From positions 94,534-158,533 of the forward strand of contig NZ_DFBS01000036.1 in NCBI RefSeq assembly GCF_002366715.1: a DNA stretch of 64,000 bases, written 5' to 3'. Of the stretch, positions 38,534 through 46,746 are shown in pieces. Every line of letters begins with the position of its first letter. Positions within the stretch are counted from its first letter, which is position 1. Below the pieces are notes generated by a model that made no database searches, was not told the DNA's origin, and worked only from the letters and a program-made list of their open reading frames with translations. A program made the position numbers and the translations under genes. The DNA is from Halomonas sp. UBA3074. GTDB lineage: Bacteria; Pseudomonadota; Gammaproteobacteria; Pseudomonadales; Halomonadaceae.

Positions 38534-39454
38534 TCACTGTTGCGTAATAGGCGACAATCCGATCGCCTGTTCCCAGACAGGCGGATCTCCCCACGCCTCG
38601 GTAAGCCGATCGATAAAGCGCTCCACCTTGGCGGGCAGGTAGCGCCGGGCAGGGTAGAGCGCGTGAACATCGAGCCGCACCGCGGGTTCGTCAGTTAAAA
38701 TCGGCACTAACCGCCCGCTGGCGATACTCTCCGTGACCAAAAAACTGGGCTGTTGGGCGATGCCTAAGCCCGCTTCTGCGGCCTGGGTCAGCACATCACC
38801 ATTATTGCTCTCTAGTGGCCCATTGACCGCTAAAGACTGCGTTGCAATCTGCCAGTCAGCGCTCTGCTGACCACTGCGATAGCGTAAGCAGCGGTGCTCA
38901 TTAAGGGCGTTAACATTGCCGGGTTCACCGTGGGTGGCAAGATACTCAGGCGAGGCACAAAACAGCAAACGGCAGCGAGTCAGGCGGCGTGCCACCAGGC
39001 TGGAGTCGGGCAGGCTGCCGATACGGATCGCCACGTCATAACCCTCTTCCAGCAGATCAACACGGCGGTCATTAAGGTCCAGGCGCACGTCAAGCGCTGG
39101 ATGGGCCAGCATAAATTGGGCGACGAGTGGCGCTAAGTAGCGGGTACCAAAGCTCATGGGCCCATTCACGCGTAAACGGCCGCGCACGTCGCTGGTGCCT
39201 TGGCCCACTTCCGCAGCTGCTTCATCAAGCGCTTGCAGTATGCCTTGGGCACGCAATAAATAACGCTCTCCTGCCTCCGTGAGATGGAGGCGACGCGTCG
39301 TGCGCTGTATCAGGCGAGCCCCGAGTGCTTCCTCCAGTGCCATAACCTGGCGCGAAACGCGGGTACGCGAAAGATCGAGCGCCTCAGCCGCCCGGGTATA
39401 GCTACCCAGCTCGGCGACCCGCACGAACGCCACGATATGCTCTAGTTGGTTCAT
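38534..39454 (-). CDS. LysR-family transcriptional regulator
   Basis: 306 aa from ATG at 39454, which overlaps the thiE stop codon (ATGA). An N-terminal winged HTH (AFVRVAELGSYTRAAEALDLSRTRVSRQV) and a substrate-binding domain are present. The regulated genes are probably doxX and the dioxygenase downstream (80 nt after). It is co-oriented with thiM-thiE, so its transcription may be subject to the TPP riboswitch. The ligand is unknown. Confidence 0.9.
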   Translation of the reverse strand: MNQLEHIVAFVRVAELGSYTRAAEALDLSRTRVSRQVMALEEALGARLIQRTTRRLHLTEAGERYLLRAQGILQALDEAAAEVGQGTSDVRGRLRVNGPMSFGTRYLAPLVAQFMLAHPALDVRLDLNDRRVDLLEEGYDVAIRIGSLPDSSLVARRLTRCRLLFCASPEYLATHGEPGNVNALNEHRCLRYRSGQQSADWQIATQSLAVNGPLESNNGDVLTQAAEAGLGIAQQPSFLVTESIASGRLVPILTDEPAVRLDVHALYPARRYLPAKVERFIDRLTEAWGDPPVWEQAIGLSPITQQ

Positions 39455-40074
39455 GACGCTGCAGCGATCTGAAAGGCGCGTGCCGCCTTGAAAGGATCGT
39501 GCTGGCCGCAAATGGCTGAAATCACCGCTAAGCCGTTCGCTCCCGCCCGCTGAACGCTAATGGCATGCGCCGCTTTCAACCCACCAATCGCCACGCTGGG
39601 TAGAGGGCAGGCGTTGACCAGTGACGCCAAACCGCCAAAGCCAATCGGTTGGGCGTGATCCTGTTTGCTGCCAGTCGCAAACACGGGCCCAATACCCACG
39701 TAATCGAGTAACGCGATAGGTGCCGCCTGGAGCTGAGCGAAGGTATTGATCGACAGGCCAATAATGGCCTGCTCACCCAGCACTCGGCGGGCTTCCTCAA
39801 CGGCGGCATCGCTCTGACCGACATGCAGGCCATCTGCCTGGCTCTCTAGCGCTACCTGTAGCCGGTCATTAATGATCAGTGGCACGCCGGTGCCTGCCAG
39901 CAGTGCTTTTAGCTGCTTGGCTTGGGCCGTCATCTGCGCATCGCTGGCATGCTTATCCCGTAGCTGCACGATGGTCACCCCGCCGCTTACCGCTGCTTCT
40001 ACCGTCTGCTCTAGGCCATAAGCGTCGCAAAGCGCAGCGTCGGTCACCAAATAAAGCGATAGATCAAACGGCAT
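39451..40074 (-). CDS. thiE: Thiamine-phosphate synthase
   Basis: 207 aa. It joins the thiazole and pyrimidine phosphates to give thiamine monophosphate. The beta-barrel phosphate-binding motifs are VQLRDKHASD, LIINDRLQVALESQADGLHVGQSD, DYVGIGPVFATGSKQDH and VAIGGL. It overlaps thiM by 11 nt at its start and lysR by 4 nt at its end, so all three are coupled. Confidence 0.95.
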   Translation of the reverse strand: MPFDLSLYLVTDAALCDAYGLEQTVEAAVSGGVTIVQLRDKHASDAQMTAQAKQLKALLAGTGVPLIINDRLQVALESQADGLHVGQSDAAVEEARRVLGEQAIIGLSINTFAQLQAAPIALLDYVGIGPVFATGSKQDHAQPIGFGGLASLVNACPLPSVAIGGLKAAHAISVQRAGANGLAVISAICGQHDPFKAARAFQIAAAS

Positions 40075-40873
40075 GGCGTGATTCCCATTGGGTGTGTGCG
40101 GTGAGGACGTCAGGGGTCAGTTGATACAGCGCATCCAGCAGCGCGACTTGAAAACTGCCGGGGCCTTGCGCCGTTTTACCCGCTTGCTCGCCTGCAACGG
40201 CAAAGCAGCCGAGTGCCGCGGCGGTAGCTTCCAGCGGCGCTGCACGGTTGGCCGCTACAAACGCGGTGACCAGCGCGCTTAGGCCGCAGCCTAACGTTGT
40301 TACCCGAGGCATTAAGGGGTGGCCACCGTGAATACGGTAGTGCTGTGTGCCATTCGTCACCCAGTCGCTTTCGCCGGTCATCGCAACAACGCAGCCGTGT
40401 TGTTGCGCCAGTGCTATCGCTGCGTCGATGGCTTGGTCGGAGGCGGCGGTCGAGTCCACACCGCGGCCTTGGCTGGCTAACCCATTGAGCGCCAGGATTT
40501 CAGAGGCGTTGCCGCGAATCACGCTAGGCTTTAACGCCAGTAGCCGCGTGCACAGCGATTGACGGTAGCGGGTCGCGCCAACGGCGACGGGGTCTAACAC
40601 CCAGGGAATCGAGTGCTGTCCAGCCGTCTCTGCGGCGGTCAGCATCGCGTCAGCCCAGTGGGCAGAGATGGTGCCAATATTGATCGAGAGCCCTGCGGAA
40701 ATAGCGGTGAACTCAGCCACTTCCTCTGGTGCATGCACCATGGCGGGCGATGCACCGGTGGCTAACAGCAGATTGGCCGTACTGTTCATGGCGACATAAT
40801 TGGTCATGCAATGGACTAGCGGTGTCGCTGTGCGTAGCGTCGCCAAATAATCGCCAAGCGGAGGTAGGGTCAT
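40064..40873 (-). CDS. thiM: Hydroxyethylthiazole kinase
   Basis: 269 aa. It phosphorylates 4-methyl-5-(2-hydroxyethyl)thiazole in the thiamine salvage path. Conserved motifs: VHCMTNYVAMNSTANLLLATGASP, WVLDPVAVGATRYR, IRGNASEILAL and TTLGCGLSALVTAF. It is the first gene after the TPP riboswitch. No thiD gene is in this operon. Confidence 0.95.
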   Translation of the reverse strand: MTLPPLGDYLATLRTATPLVHCMTNYVAMNSTANLLLATGASPAMVHAPEEVAEFTAISAGLSINIGTISAHWADAMLTAAETAGQHSIPWVLDPVAVGATRYRQSLCTRLLALKPSVIRGNASEILALNGLASQGRGVDSTAASDQAIDAAIALAQQHGCVVAMTGESDWVTNGTQHYRIHGGHPLMPRVTTLGCGLSALVTAFVAANRAAPLEATAAALGCFAVAGEQAGKTAQGPGSFQVALLDALYQLTPDVLTAHTQWESRHAV

Positions 40874-40913
40874 AGCATCCTCCCGGCGGGGAGGTGGTAA
40901 GCGGTACCACGAC

Positions 40914-40984
40914 TCCCTACGCCGGTGTTATCCGGTTCAGGTTCAAAGGGTGCTTCTCAGCCTGTTGAACATCGTAGGCGCCCC
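40914..40984 (-). promoter_or_regulatory. TPP riboswitch (thi box) upstream of thiM
   Basis: On the minus strand the conserved core reads GGGGCGCC, then CTGAGA, then ACCCTTTGAACCTGA, then CCGGATAACACCGGCGTAGGG. These are the TPP-binding pieces of the thi box in the right order and spacing. It ends about 40 nt before the thiM ATG, so translation-initiation control is likely; no terminator hairpin was obvious. Confidence 0.95.
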
Positions 40985-40996
40985 TGTCGAGTGGTC

Positions 40997-41025
40997 ACTA
41001 TCCTTGCCTGCAGTCGCCCTGTAAA
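40997..41025 (-). promoter_or_regulatory. Candidate sigma70 promoter for thiM-thiE-lysR
   Basis: On the minus strand: -35 TTTACA (41025-41020), a 17-nt spacer and -10 GATAGT (41002-40997), starting the transcript just before the riboswitch. Confidence 0.55.
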
Positions 41026-41049
41026 GCCCCGGATGCGTACGGTGGTTAC

Positions 41050-41394
41050 CTAACGAAACGAAATGCGTGTACCGTAAGTGAGCATTTCATCAGGTGTCAT
41101 TGCTTTACCTTCTACTCCGATCATCTCATCACCACACTGGTCGGCGAAGGTCAGTACGCCGTGGGTTAAGCCGAGTTGACCCAGAGCGTCGCGGATTTCG
41201 CCGGTGCCCAGAAAGGTACTGACGTGGCCCTTATTATCGCTCAGGTCAGACACTCCATTAGCGTGGTGAAAACGCACTTTGTAGATCCCATCCATCGATT
41301 CAACTTCAACAATCGGCGAAAAACCGTTGCGAAGGGCATGGGAAAGCTATTTTAACGTTAGTTGATCGCCCAGCGTCATATCAATCGCACTCAT
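41050..41394 (-). pseudogene. DUF6482-like small protein gene interrupted by an in-frame TAG
   Basis: A reading frame of 114 sense or stop codons starts at ATG 41394 with AGGAG 7 nt upstream. It runs MSAIDMTLGDQLTLK, hits TAG at 41349-41347 (codon 16) and continues in the same frame to 41050 with LSHALRNGFSPIVEVES and then MDGIYKVRFHHANGV. The body (81 aa from ATG 41295) resembles the DUF6482 family of Pseudomonas and Halomonas; this is from memory and moderate. The intact ribosome site belongs to the first ATG, so the gene looks broken by one substitution. A shorter product from ATG 41295 is possible but lacks a good ribosome site. Confidence 0.65.
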
Positions 41395-41643
41395 TGAAAA
41401 CTCCTGGTAGACACCTTCTAGGTTGGCATCGCTCGCGTGGCAGAACTTACTTTTTGTAAAGCTTGTGATCAATAAGTGTAGGGCTTTTGTAAAACATTGC
41501 TAGTGCGCATATTGGCAGCTTCATGGGGTGATACGTTGCCGTAAGCTTTGGGGCTAGCATTATGGCTTTATCATCCCCATGGTGATGAATAACTAAGGTT
41601 CGATGATTCACTTTAACGCCCCTTTCAACCAGAGGAGAGCAAC

Positions 41644-42180
41644 ATGAGTTTTCAAGGTGAGCAGCATCCGGGTGTTGTCGATACGCCCCCGCAAACCCAA
41701 GGATTTCGGTTAAACCACACCATGCTGCGGGTGAAAGACCCCGAGCGCGCTCTGGCGTTCTACTCCAAGGTGTTTGGCATGCAGGTAATGCGGCGTCTGG
41801 ATTTCGAAGAGATGCAGTTCTCGCTCTACTTTTTAGCCAACTTAGAGCCGAGCGATAACGTGCCGGAAGAGGCGCAAGCGCGGACCGCCTGGACTTTCAG
41901 TCAGAAAGGCCTGTTAGAGTTGACCCACAATTGGGGCACCGAAAACAAAGATGACTTCTCCTATCACGATGGCAACGCAGAACCGCAAGGTTTTGGGCAT
42001 ATCTGCTTCAACGTGCCGGACTTAGCCGCGGCTCAAGCGTGGTTCGACGAGCACGACGTTACCTTCGTCAAGCGCGCTGACCAGGGCAAGATGCAAGACG
42101 TTATCTTCGTGAAAGACCCGGACGGGTACTGGATCGAAGTGATTCAAGCGGATTTGATGGTGGGGAAGAGCGATTCATGA
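41644..42180 (+). CDS. gloA: Lactoylglutathione lyase (glyoxalase I)
   Basis: 178 aa, the longer type seen in Pseudomonas and eukaryotes. It converts the methylglyoxal-glutathione hemithioacetal to lactoylglutathione. The metal ligands fit His in LNHTMLRV, Glu in LLELTHNWG, His in GFGHICFNV and Glu in YWIEVIQ. GAGGAGA precedes the ATG. It is followed by a DUF6164 gene after 9 nt. Confidence 0.93.
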   Translation: MSFQGEQHPGVVDTPPQTQGFRLNHTMLRVKDPERALAFYSKVFGMQVMRRLDFEEMQFSLYFLANLEPSDNVPEEAQARTAWTFSQKGLLELTHNWGTENKDDFSYHDGNAEPQGFGHICFNVPDLAAAQAWFDEHDVTFVKRADQGKMQDVIFVKDPDGYWIEVIQADLMVGKSDS

Positions 42181-42189
42181 GGCCTGGCA

Positions 42190-42558
42190 ATGGCTAAATT
42201 ACTGTTCCGGCTACGCCATGTGACCGACGAAGAGGCCGTGGAAGTGCGCGACCTGCTCGCTGCCCACGGCTTTGACACCTATGAAACCCAGGCGGGCTTT
42301 TTCCGCTTGGGGGTCGATGCGATTTGGCTGCGCAACCCACATCAGCATGAGGCGGCTATTGCCGCATTAGACGCCTACCAAGCTGAGCGCTTAGAGCGCG
42401 CTCAGCGTGAGCATCAAGCAGCGGTGGAGCGGGGCGAGGCAGAAACCTTATGGCGCCGTTTGGCCGCTCACCCGCTGCAGGTAGTGCTGGTGCTGATAGC
42501 GGTGGGGCTGATTGCGGCCCTGACGCTGTTGCCGTTTCTGGGCTTGGCCCGCACCTAA
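42190..42558 (+). CDS. DUF6164 family membrane-anchored protein
   Basis: 122 aa. The N-terminal part (KLLFRLRHVTDEEAVEVRDLLAAHGFDTYETQAGFFRLG) looks like a small alpha/beta domain and matches DUF6164 in memory. Residues 60-85 are a charged helix, and one C-terminal transmembrane segment spans about 95-117. Function is unknown. It sits 9 nt after gloA and is probably co-transcribed with it. Confidence 0.75.
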   Translation: MAKLLFRLRHVTDEEAVEVRDLLAAHGFDTYETQAGFFRLGVDAIWLRNPHQHEAAIAALDAYQAERLERAQREHQAAVERGEAETLWRRLAAHPLQVVLVLIAVGLIAALTLLPFLGLART

Positions 42559-42566
42559 GCCTAGCT

Positions 42567-43232
42567 TTAAGCGGGTGGCAGATGACCGCGCTTAAGGTAC
42601 ATCATCACGCCATTTTCGCCCGAGGTTAATGCCGGCGCGGCGCCGCTTGGGTAGCGGCACCAAGTGCCCGCCGTGTAGCTCTGCTCGCTATCGCTCAGCG
42701 TGCCTTCCAGAATCAAAAACTCCAAACCGCCCAGCAGCGTGGGGTAAGTGATAGAGGTGCCCGCCGACCAGTGCTCCAGGCTGGTGCGTTCCTGCTTGTA
42801 GGTGTGCAGCATTTTGTAGGCAATACGCGGGCGTCGATCCGGCTGCCAGGGAAGCCGGTGGGCAGGCACGGCAAGCTGGAGCGTATCGTTAGGGTCAAAC
42901 TGATGTAGTTTGACGAAAATCAGCGCGCCCTCTTCGCCAATCTGCGGGGTATGGCCAGTGCCAATGGGGTTACGAAGGTAGCTGCCCGCCGCGTAGCGCC
43001 CATGCTCATCGGCGAATACCCCTTCCAATACCAGGATTTCTTCGCCGCCGCCGTGGGTATGGCGCTCAAACTGCGTATTGGGCGCGTAGCGGACGAGGCT
43101 GGTGGCGCGGGCCACTTCATCACCAATGCGGTCAAACATCATGCGCTCGACGCCGGCACTGGGGGAATCGACCCACTGATAATCTTCCGGGGTAACACAG
43201 GCAAAGTGGCTAAAATCGGCGTTTAGACGCAT
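42567..43232 (-). CDS. Cupin-domain protein, ChrR-like
   Basis: 221 aa in two similar halves, each with a cupin barrel. The first has ERHTHGGGEEILVLEGVF followed by YLRNPIGTGHTP; the second has LEFLILEGTLSD and WCRYPSGAAPALTS. The first half keeps the His and Glu metal ligands; the second lacks the HxH pair. It resembles the ChrR cupin domain without its anti-sigma part. It is convergent with the DUF6164 gene. The role is unknown. Confidence 0.75.
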   Translation of the reverse strand: MRLNADFSHFACVTPEDYQWVDSPSAGVERMMFDRIGDEVARATSLVRYAPNTQFERHTHGGGEEILVLEGVFADEHGRYAAGSYLRNPIGTGHTPQIGEEGALIFVKLHQFDPNDTLQLAVPAHRLPWQPDRRPRIAYKMLHTYKQERTSLEHWSAGTSITYPTLLGGLEFLILEGTLSDSEQSYTAGTWCRYPSGAAPALTSGENGVMMYLKRGHLPPA

Positions 43233-43322
43233 GGGAAAGGACTCTTCGCAGTGAAGGTAAAGTAACGGGGAGGGCTGCTAGTCTCCTTATTGACAGCGAA
43301 AAATGCAACTTTCGGTGGTAGA

Positions 43323-43379
43323 GGGCTCGTTTTGTCGCCCCGCAAATGCCGCCATCGGCGGCATCAGTGGGACGAGCCC
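43323..43379 (-). terminator. Nested inverted repeat after ampC
   Basis: Outer arms GGGCTCGT (43323-43330) and ACGAGCCC (43372-43379); inner arms ATGCCGCC (43346-43353) and GGCGGCAT (43357-43364). It lies directly downstream of the ampC stop on the minus strand and is likely its terminator, although no T-run follows. Confidence 0.5.
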
Positions 43380-43386
43380 CCTTGGT

Positions 43387-44559
43387 TCAGGGGGCGGTTG
43401 TCAGTTCGGAAATAAGCTGATGTGCCGCTTCGATGCGGGCTTGGTTGGGGTAGTTGCGGTTAGCCAGCATGACAATACCGATCTGTTCGCTGGGCACAAA
43501 GGCGACATAGCCGCCGAACCCGTTGGTGGAGCCGGTCTTGTTATAAAGCGCCGCTTCCCGCGGGGCTAAAGGGGGCGTCAAGCGATTGGCAGGATTGGGC
43601 TCGAGTATCATCTTGAGCGAGTTGCCCGCCAGCAGTTGCTCAAGGGTGACCGGATAGGCGTAGCTTTCCCAGCCCAGGCCTTGGGTCATGGTGCCAACGC
43701 TAAAATAACCTGTACGCGTGACCGCCAGGGCTTGGCGAAGCGGTTCATCCAGCGCCGTGCCCTGCATATGGGCTTCCACAAAAGTGAGCACGTCGGCGGC
43801 CGTTGATTTCAAGCCGTAGGCTTGTGCATCCAATACGCCGGGATTCACCCGAATCGGCTCGTCTTGCTGGGAGTACCCAAAAGCGTAGTTCGTCTGCTGC
43901 GCTTCGGGCACTTGAAAATAGCTCTGCGTAAGGCCCAAAGGGCCGAAAAGCGCCTCTTCCAACAGCGTTTCATACGGTTTTTCTAGCCGTTGGGCGGTTA
44001 AATAGCCCATCAGGCCAATGCTGGGATTGGAGTAGAGCCGGTGTGTACCCGGCGCGGATTCAGGCTGCCATTGGCGATAGTAGTCGAGCATCTGCTCTTC
44101 ACTTTTAATTTCTTCAGGAAACTGGAGCGGCAGCTCTCCCGCCGTGTAGGTGCCCAGTTCCAGCAGAGAGATTTCATCGAAGGCGCTGCCTTCCAGGGCG
44201 GGCAGAAACTCACTGGCCGAATCGGAAAGTGCCAGTGCGCCACTGGCCTGCGCATAGCCGGTTAACGCAGCAGTGAAAATCTTGCTGATAGAGCCTAGCT
44301 CAAACAGGGTCTCTGAAGAGACGGCCCGTTCGGTTTCTTGATCGGCGAGGCCATAATTAAAATAGTGCTGCTGACCATCGATGCTCAATGCAATCGCCAT
44401 TCCTGGAATGCGGTGCTGCTCCATGAGCGGGGCGATCGTCTTATCCACCAACGCTTCGATGGCTTCGCTATCCGCTGTTTCATACGCCCAGGCAGTGCTG
44501 CCAATCAGCAGTGTGCCCGCCATGATAAAGCCGATGTTTGCTGCTAATATCTTGCGCAT
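43387..44559 (-). CDS. ampC: Class C beta-lactamase (AmpC family)
   Basis: 390 aa from ATG at 44559. A signal peptide ends near AWAYE (about residue 26). The class C active-site set is complete: S90-ISK93, Y176-SN178 and K341-TG343, with the family C-terminus KTGSTNGFGGYVAFVPSEQ. It is a periplasmic serine hydrolase of cephalosporins. It is divergent from an AmpR gene, which is the classical arrangement for inducible chromosomal ampC. Whether it hydrolyses antibiotics well is not shown by sequence. Confidence 0.92.
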   Translation of the reverse strand: MRKILAANIGFIMAGTLLIGSTAWAYETADSEAIEALVDKTIAPLMEQHRIPGMAIALSIDGQQHYFNYGLADQETERAVSSETLFELGSISKIFTAALTGYAQASGALALSDSASEFLPALEGSAFDEISLLELGTYTAGELPLQFPEEIKSEEQMLDYYRQWQPESAPGTHRLYSNPSIGLMGYLTAQRLEKPYETLLEEALFGPLGLTQSYFQVPEAQQTNYAFGYSQQDEPIRVNPGVLDAQAYGLKSTAADVLTFVEAHMQGTALDEPLRQALAVTRTGYFSVGTMTQGLGWESYAYPVTLEQLLAGNSLKMILEPNPANRLTPPLAPREAALYNKTGSTNGFGGYVAFVPSEQIGIVMLANRNYPNQARIEAAHQLISELTTAP

Positions 44560-44624
44560 ACCGAAGTCCTGTCGTGAGGTGATGGCTAAACGCATCGCTA
44601 GCCGTGAAGAGCGTGATAGGCGTT

Positions 44625-44653
44625 AACATAAGGCGCGCTAGCAGGATTCACAA
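44625..44653 (-). promoter_or_regulatory. Candidate ampC promoter
   Basis: On the minus strand: -35 TTGTGA (44653-44648), a 17-nt spacer and -10 TATGTT (44630-44625). It lies 66 nt before the ampC start, in the ampR-ampC divergent region. Confidence 0.55.
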
Positions 44654-44656
44654 ACA

Positions 44657-44668
44657 GCAATTTTTTGC
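44657..44668. promoter_or_regulatory. Candidate AmpR operator (GCAA-N4-TTGC dyad)
   Basis: GCAATTTTTTGC is a perfect interrupted dyad 3 nt upstream of the ampC -35 and about 30 nt before the ampR start. LysR-type regulators bind such dyads between divergent genes, usually in this position. The site has not been compared with a defined AmpR box. Confidence 0.4.
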
Positions 44669-44698
44669 ACTAGGTATTAGAAAAATTTGGGGGTCAAC

Positions 44699-45574
44699 GT
44701 GGTGCGTCCCTATCTGCCGCTGAAGGCGCTGCGCGCCTTTGAAGCATCGGCCAGGCATTTGAGCTTTACCCGTGCGGCAGAAGAGCTTCACGTTACCCAG
44801 GCCGCGGTTAGCCATCAGGTCAAGTTACTTGAAACACAGCTGAAGGTACCGCTGTTTACACGCCTACCGCGTGGGTTAATGCTTACTCAGGAGGGTGAGC
44901 GGCTGCTGCCGGTGCTCAATGGCGCCTTCGATCAGATAGCGCACACGCTGGAACGGGTAGGCGAGAGTAGCTACCGCGAAGTGCTCAATGTGGGGGTGGT
45001 GGGGACGTTTGCGGTGGGCTGGCTATTACCACGATTGGATGATTTTCAGCACCACTACCCGTTTATTGATTTGCGCCTTTCTACCCATAACAATCGCGCC
45101 GAGATGGCCGCTGACGGGCTCGATTTTGCGATCCGCTTTGGCGCCGGTGCCTGGCACGGTACCGCGGCACAGCCGCTGCTGCCAGCATCGCTTTCGGTGC
45201 TGTGCACACCCGCTATCGCTGCTCGGCTCACAACGCCTAGCGATGTTGTGGGAGAAACTTGGCTGCGCTCTTATCGCGCCGATGAGTGGACAGAATGGCT
45301 GTTAGCGGCGGGGTTGCCCCGAAGCGTGCCAATGACCAAGAGCATTGTGTTCGACTCTTCCATCGCCATGGTGGAAGCGGCCATGCAAGGAGTGGGTGTC
45401 GCATTGGCGCCACCACTGATGTTCTCAAGACAACTGAACAGCGGTGCGCTGGTACAACCTTTCGACACCGCTGTCAGCCTGGGAGGCTACTGGCTAACGC
45501 GGCTGCAAACACGCCCCGAAACCCACGCCATGGCCTGTTTTCGCGAGTGGCTGCTCACGGCTATCAATCGTTGA
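44699..45574 (+). CDS. ampR: LysR-type beta-lactamase regulator AmpR
   Basis: 291 aa. Start GTG at 44699 gives MVRPYLPLKALRAFEASARH, close to the Pseudomonas AmpR N-terminus. The HTH is LSFTRAAEELHVTQAAVSHQV. Strings typical of AmpR follow: GTFAVGWLLPRL, LRLSTHNNRAEMAADGLDFAIRFG and GVGVALAPP. AmpR senses muropeptides and switches ampC. It reads away from ampC. The beta-lactamase and its regulator are therefore a complete cassette; an AmpG or AmpD partner is not in the window. Confidence 0.9.
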   Translation: MVRPYLPLKALRAFEASARHLSFTRAAEELHVTQAAVSHQVKLLETQLKVPLFTRLPRGLMLTQEGERLLPVLNGAFDQIAHTLERVGESSYREVLNVGVVGTFAVGWLLPRLDDFQHHYPFIDLRLSTHNNRAEMAADGLDFAIRFGAGAWHGTAAQPLLPASLSVLCTPAIAARLTTPSDVVGETWLRSYRADEWTEWLLAAGLPRSVPMTKSIVFDSSIAMVEAAMQGVGVALAPPLMFSRQLNSGALVQPFDTAVSLGGYWLTRLQTRPETHAMACFREWLLTAINR

Positions 45575-45629
45575 TTTGCCAATAGCGGAGCAGCATTTAT
45601 GCAGAACATAGGGGGAGGATAAAAGGGAT

Positions 45630-46715
45630 TTAGTGGCTATGCTCACTGTGGTCATGGTCATGGTCATGGTCATGGTCATGGTCATGGTCATGGTCATGGT
45701 CAGCCTCTTCATGGCCAGCCGTTGCATGCCCAGGCTGGGCCAGCGCATCGTGCAGCACCTGCGCATTGTGGCGCATCATACCCAGGTAAGTGTTGGCTTC
45801 ACCCTCGGTAGCCAGCGCGTCGGCGTAGAGCGTGCCTGCAATCGGAAGTCCGGTCTCTTCGGCCAACTGAGTGATGATCGACTGGTTGGTCATGTTCTCG
45901 TGAAACAGCGCCTCAACGTTCTCCTGCTCGATGACATCCACCAGCGCTGCCATGCTGGCGCCGCTGGGGTCAGCTTCGGTGGAAAGTCCTACCGGGGAGA
46001 GGAAATTCACGCCGTAAGCGCTAGAGAAATAGCCAAACGAGTCATGGCCGGTAATCACGCTGGTGGAGGCCGGAATCTCGCCAATCAGCTTACGAATTTC
46101 AGCATCTACCTCGGCCATTTCCTGTAAGTACTGCTCAGCATTGGCGCGGTAAGCATCTTCATTGTCGGCATCGGCGGCGATTAAGCCATCGCGGATATTG
46201 GCCACATAGACCTTAGCCTGCTGCATATCCTGCCAGGCGTGCGGGTCTTCATCGCTGTGATCATGGCCTGCGTGCGAGTCGGTATGGTCGTGGTCATCAT
46301 GATCGCCGTGGTCATGGTCATCATGGCCGTGGCCTTCATGCTCTTCGTGTTCAGCGAAAGAGAGTGGCTCGATGCCGTTGGTCGCGGTGACCAACGCGCC
46401 TGAATAGTCGCTGGCGCTAATCAAACGCTCCATCCAGCCTTCAAATAGCAGGCCGTTGAAGACGACTAAATCTGCGTCTGCCAGTGAGCGTGCGTCGCCA
46501 GGGCTCGGGGAATAAACATGGGCATCGCCATCGGCGGCGACCAGCGAGGTCACCTCGACATGCTCGCCGCCTACGTTTTCCACCATATCCGCCAGGATCG
46601 AAAAGCTGGTGACGACCTGAACGCGCTCATCGGCGATAGCGGCCGGCAGTGCGAGCAGGGCAGAAACGCCGACTAACCAGCGCGACGGCCGAGAGGATAA
46701 ATAGGCAAGCGACAT
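45630..46715 (-). CDS. znuA: Zinc ABC transporter substrate-binding protein
   Basis: 361 aa from ATG at 46715, with AAGGAG upstream. A signal peptide ends near AIADE (residue 29). The mature protein has the cluster A-I fold, with His in DAHVYSPSP, and one internal His/Asp-rich loop (near 120-155, HDDHDHGDHDDHDH) followed by DPHAWQD. A second His/Asp tail, (DH)n, ends the protein. It captures periplasmic zinc for ZnuBC. It is third in the operon, 31 nt after znuB. Confidence 0.93.
   Translation of the reverse strand: MSLAYLSSRPSRWLVGVSALLALPAAIADERVQVVTSFSILADMVENVGGEHVEVTSLVAADGDAHVYSPSPGDARSLADADLVVFNGLLFEGWMERLISASDYSGALVTATNGIEPLSFAEHEEHEGHGHDDHDHGDHDDHDHTDSHAGHDHSDEDPHAWQDMQQAKVYVANIRDGLIAADADNEDAYRANAEQYLQEMAEVDAEIRKLIGEIPASTSVITGHDSFGYFSSAYGVNFLSPVGLSTEADPSGASMAALVDVIEQENVEALFHENMTNQSIITQLAEETGLPIAGTLYADALATEGEANTYLGMMRHNAQVLHDALAQPGHATAGHEEADHDHDHDHDHDHDHDHDHSEHSH
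45650..45702. repeat. Hexanucleotide tandem repeat in znuA (codes for Asp-His)
   Basis: GGTCAT is repeated almost nine times (53 nt, perfect), coding on the minus strand for about nine Asp-His pairs in the C-terminal tail of ZnuA. Perfect repetition at the DNA level, not just the protein level, makes slippage likely and copy number may vary between strains. Confidence 0.95.
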
Positions 46716-46746
46716 ACAACACTCCTTACGGTAAGTATAAAGGCGA

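Noticed and set aside
41050..41295. An 81-aa gene starting at ATG 41295
   Set aside because: The coherent upstream frame with a good ribosome site at 41394 suggests that this is the body of a gene interrupted by TAG, so it was listed as a pseudogene.
45650..45702. Possible CRISPR-like or regulatory repeat
   Set aside because: The hexamers are contiguous with no spacers and are in frame inside znuA, so they are a coding microsatellite.
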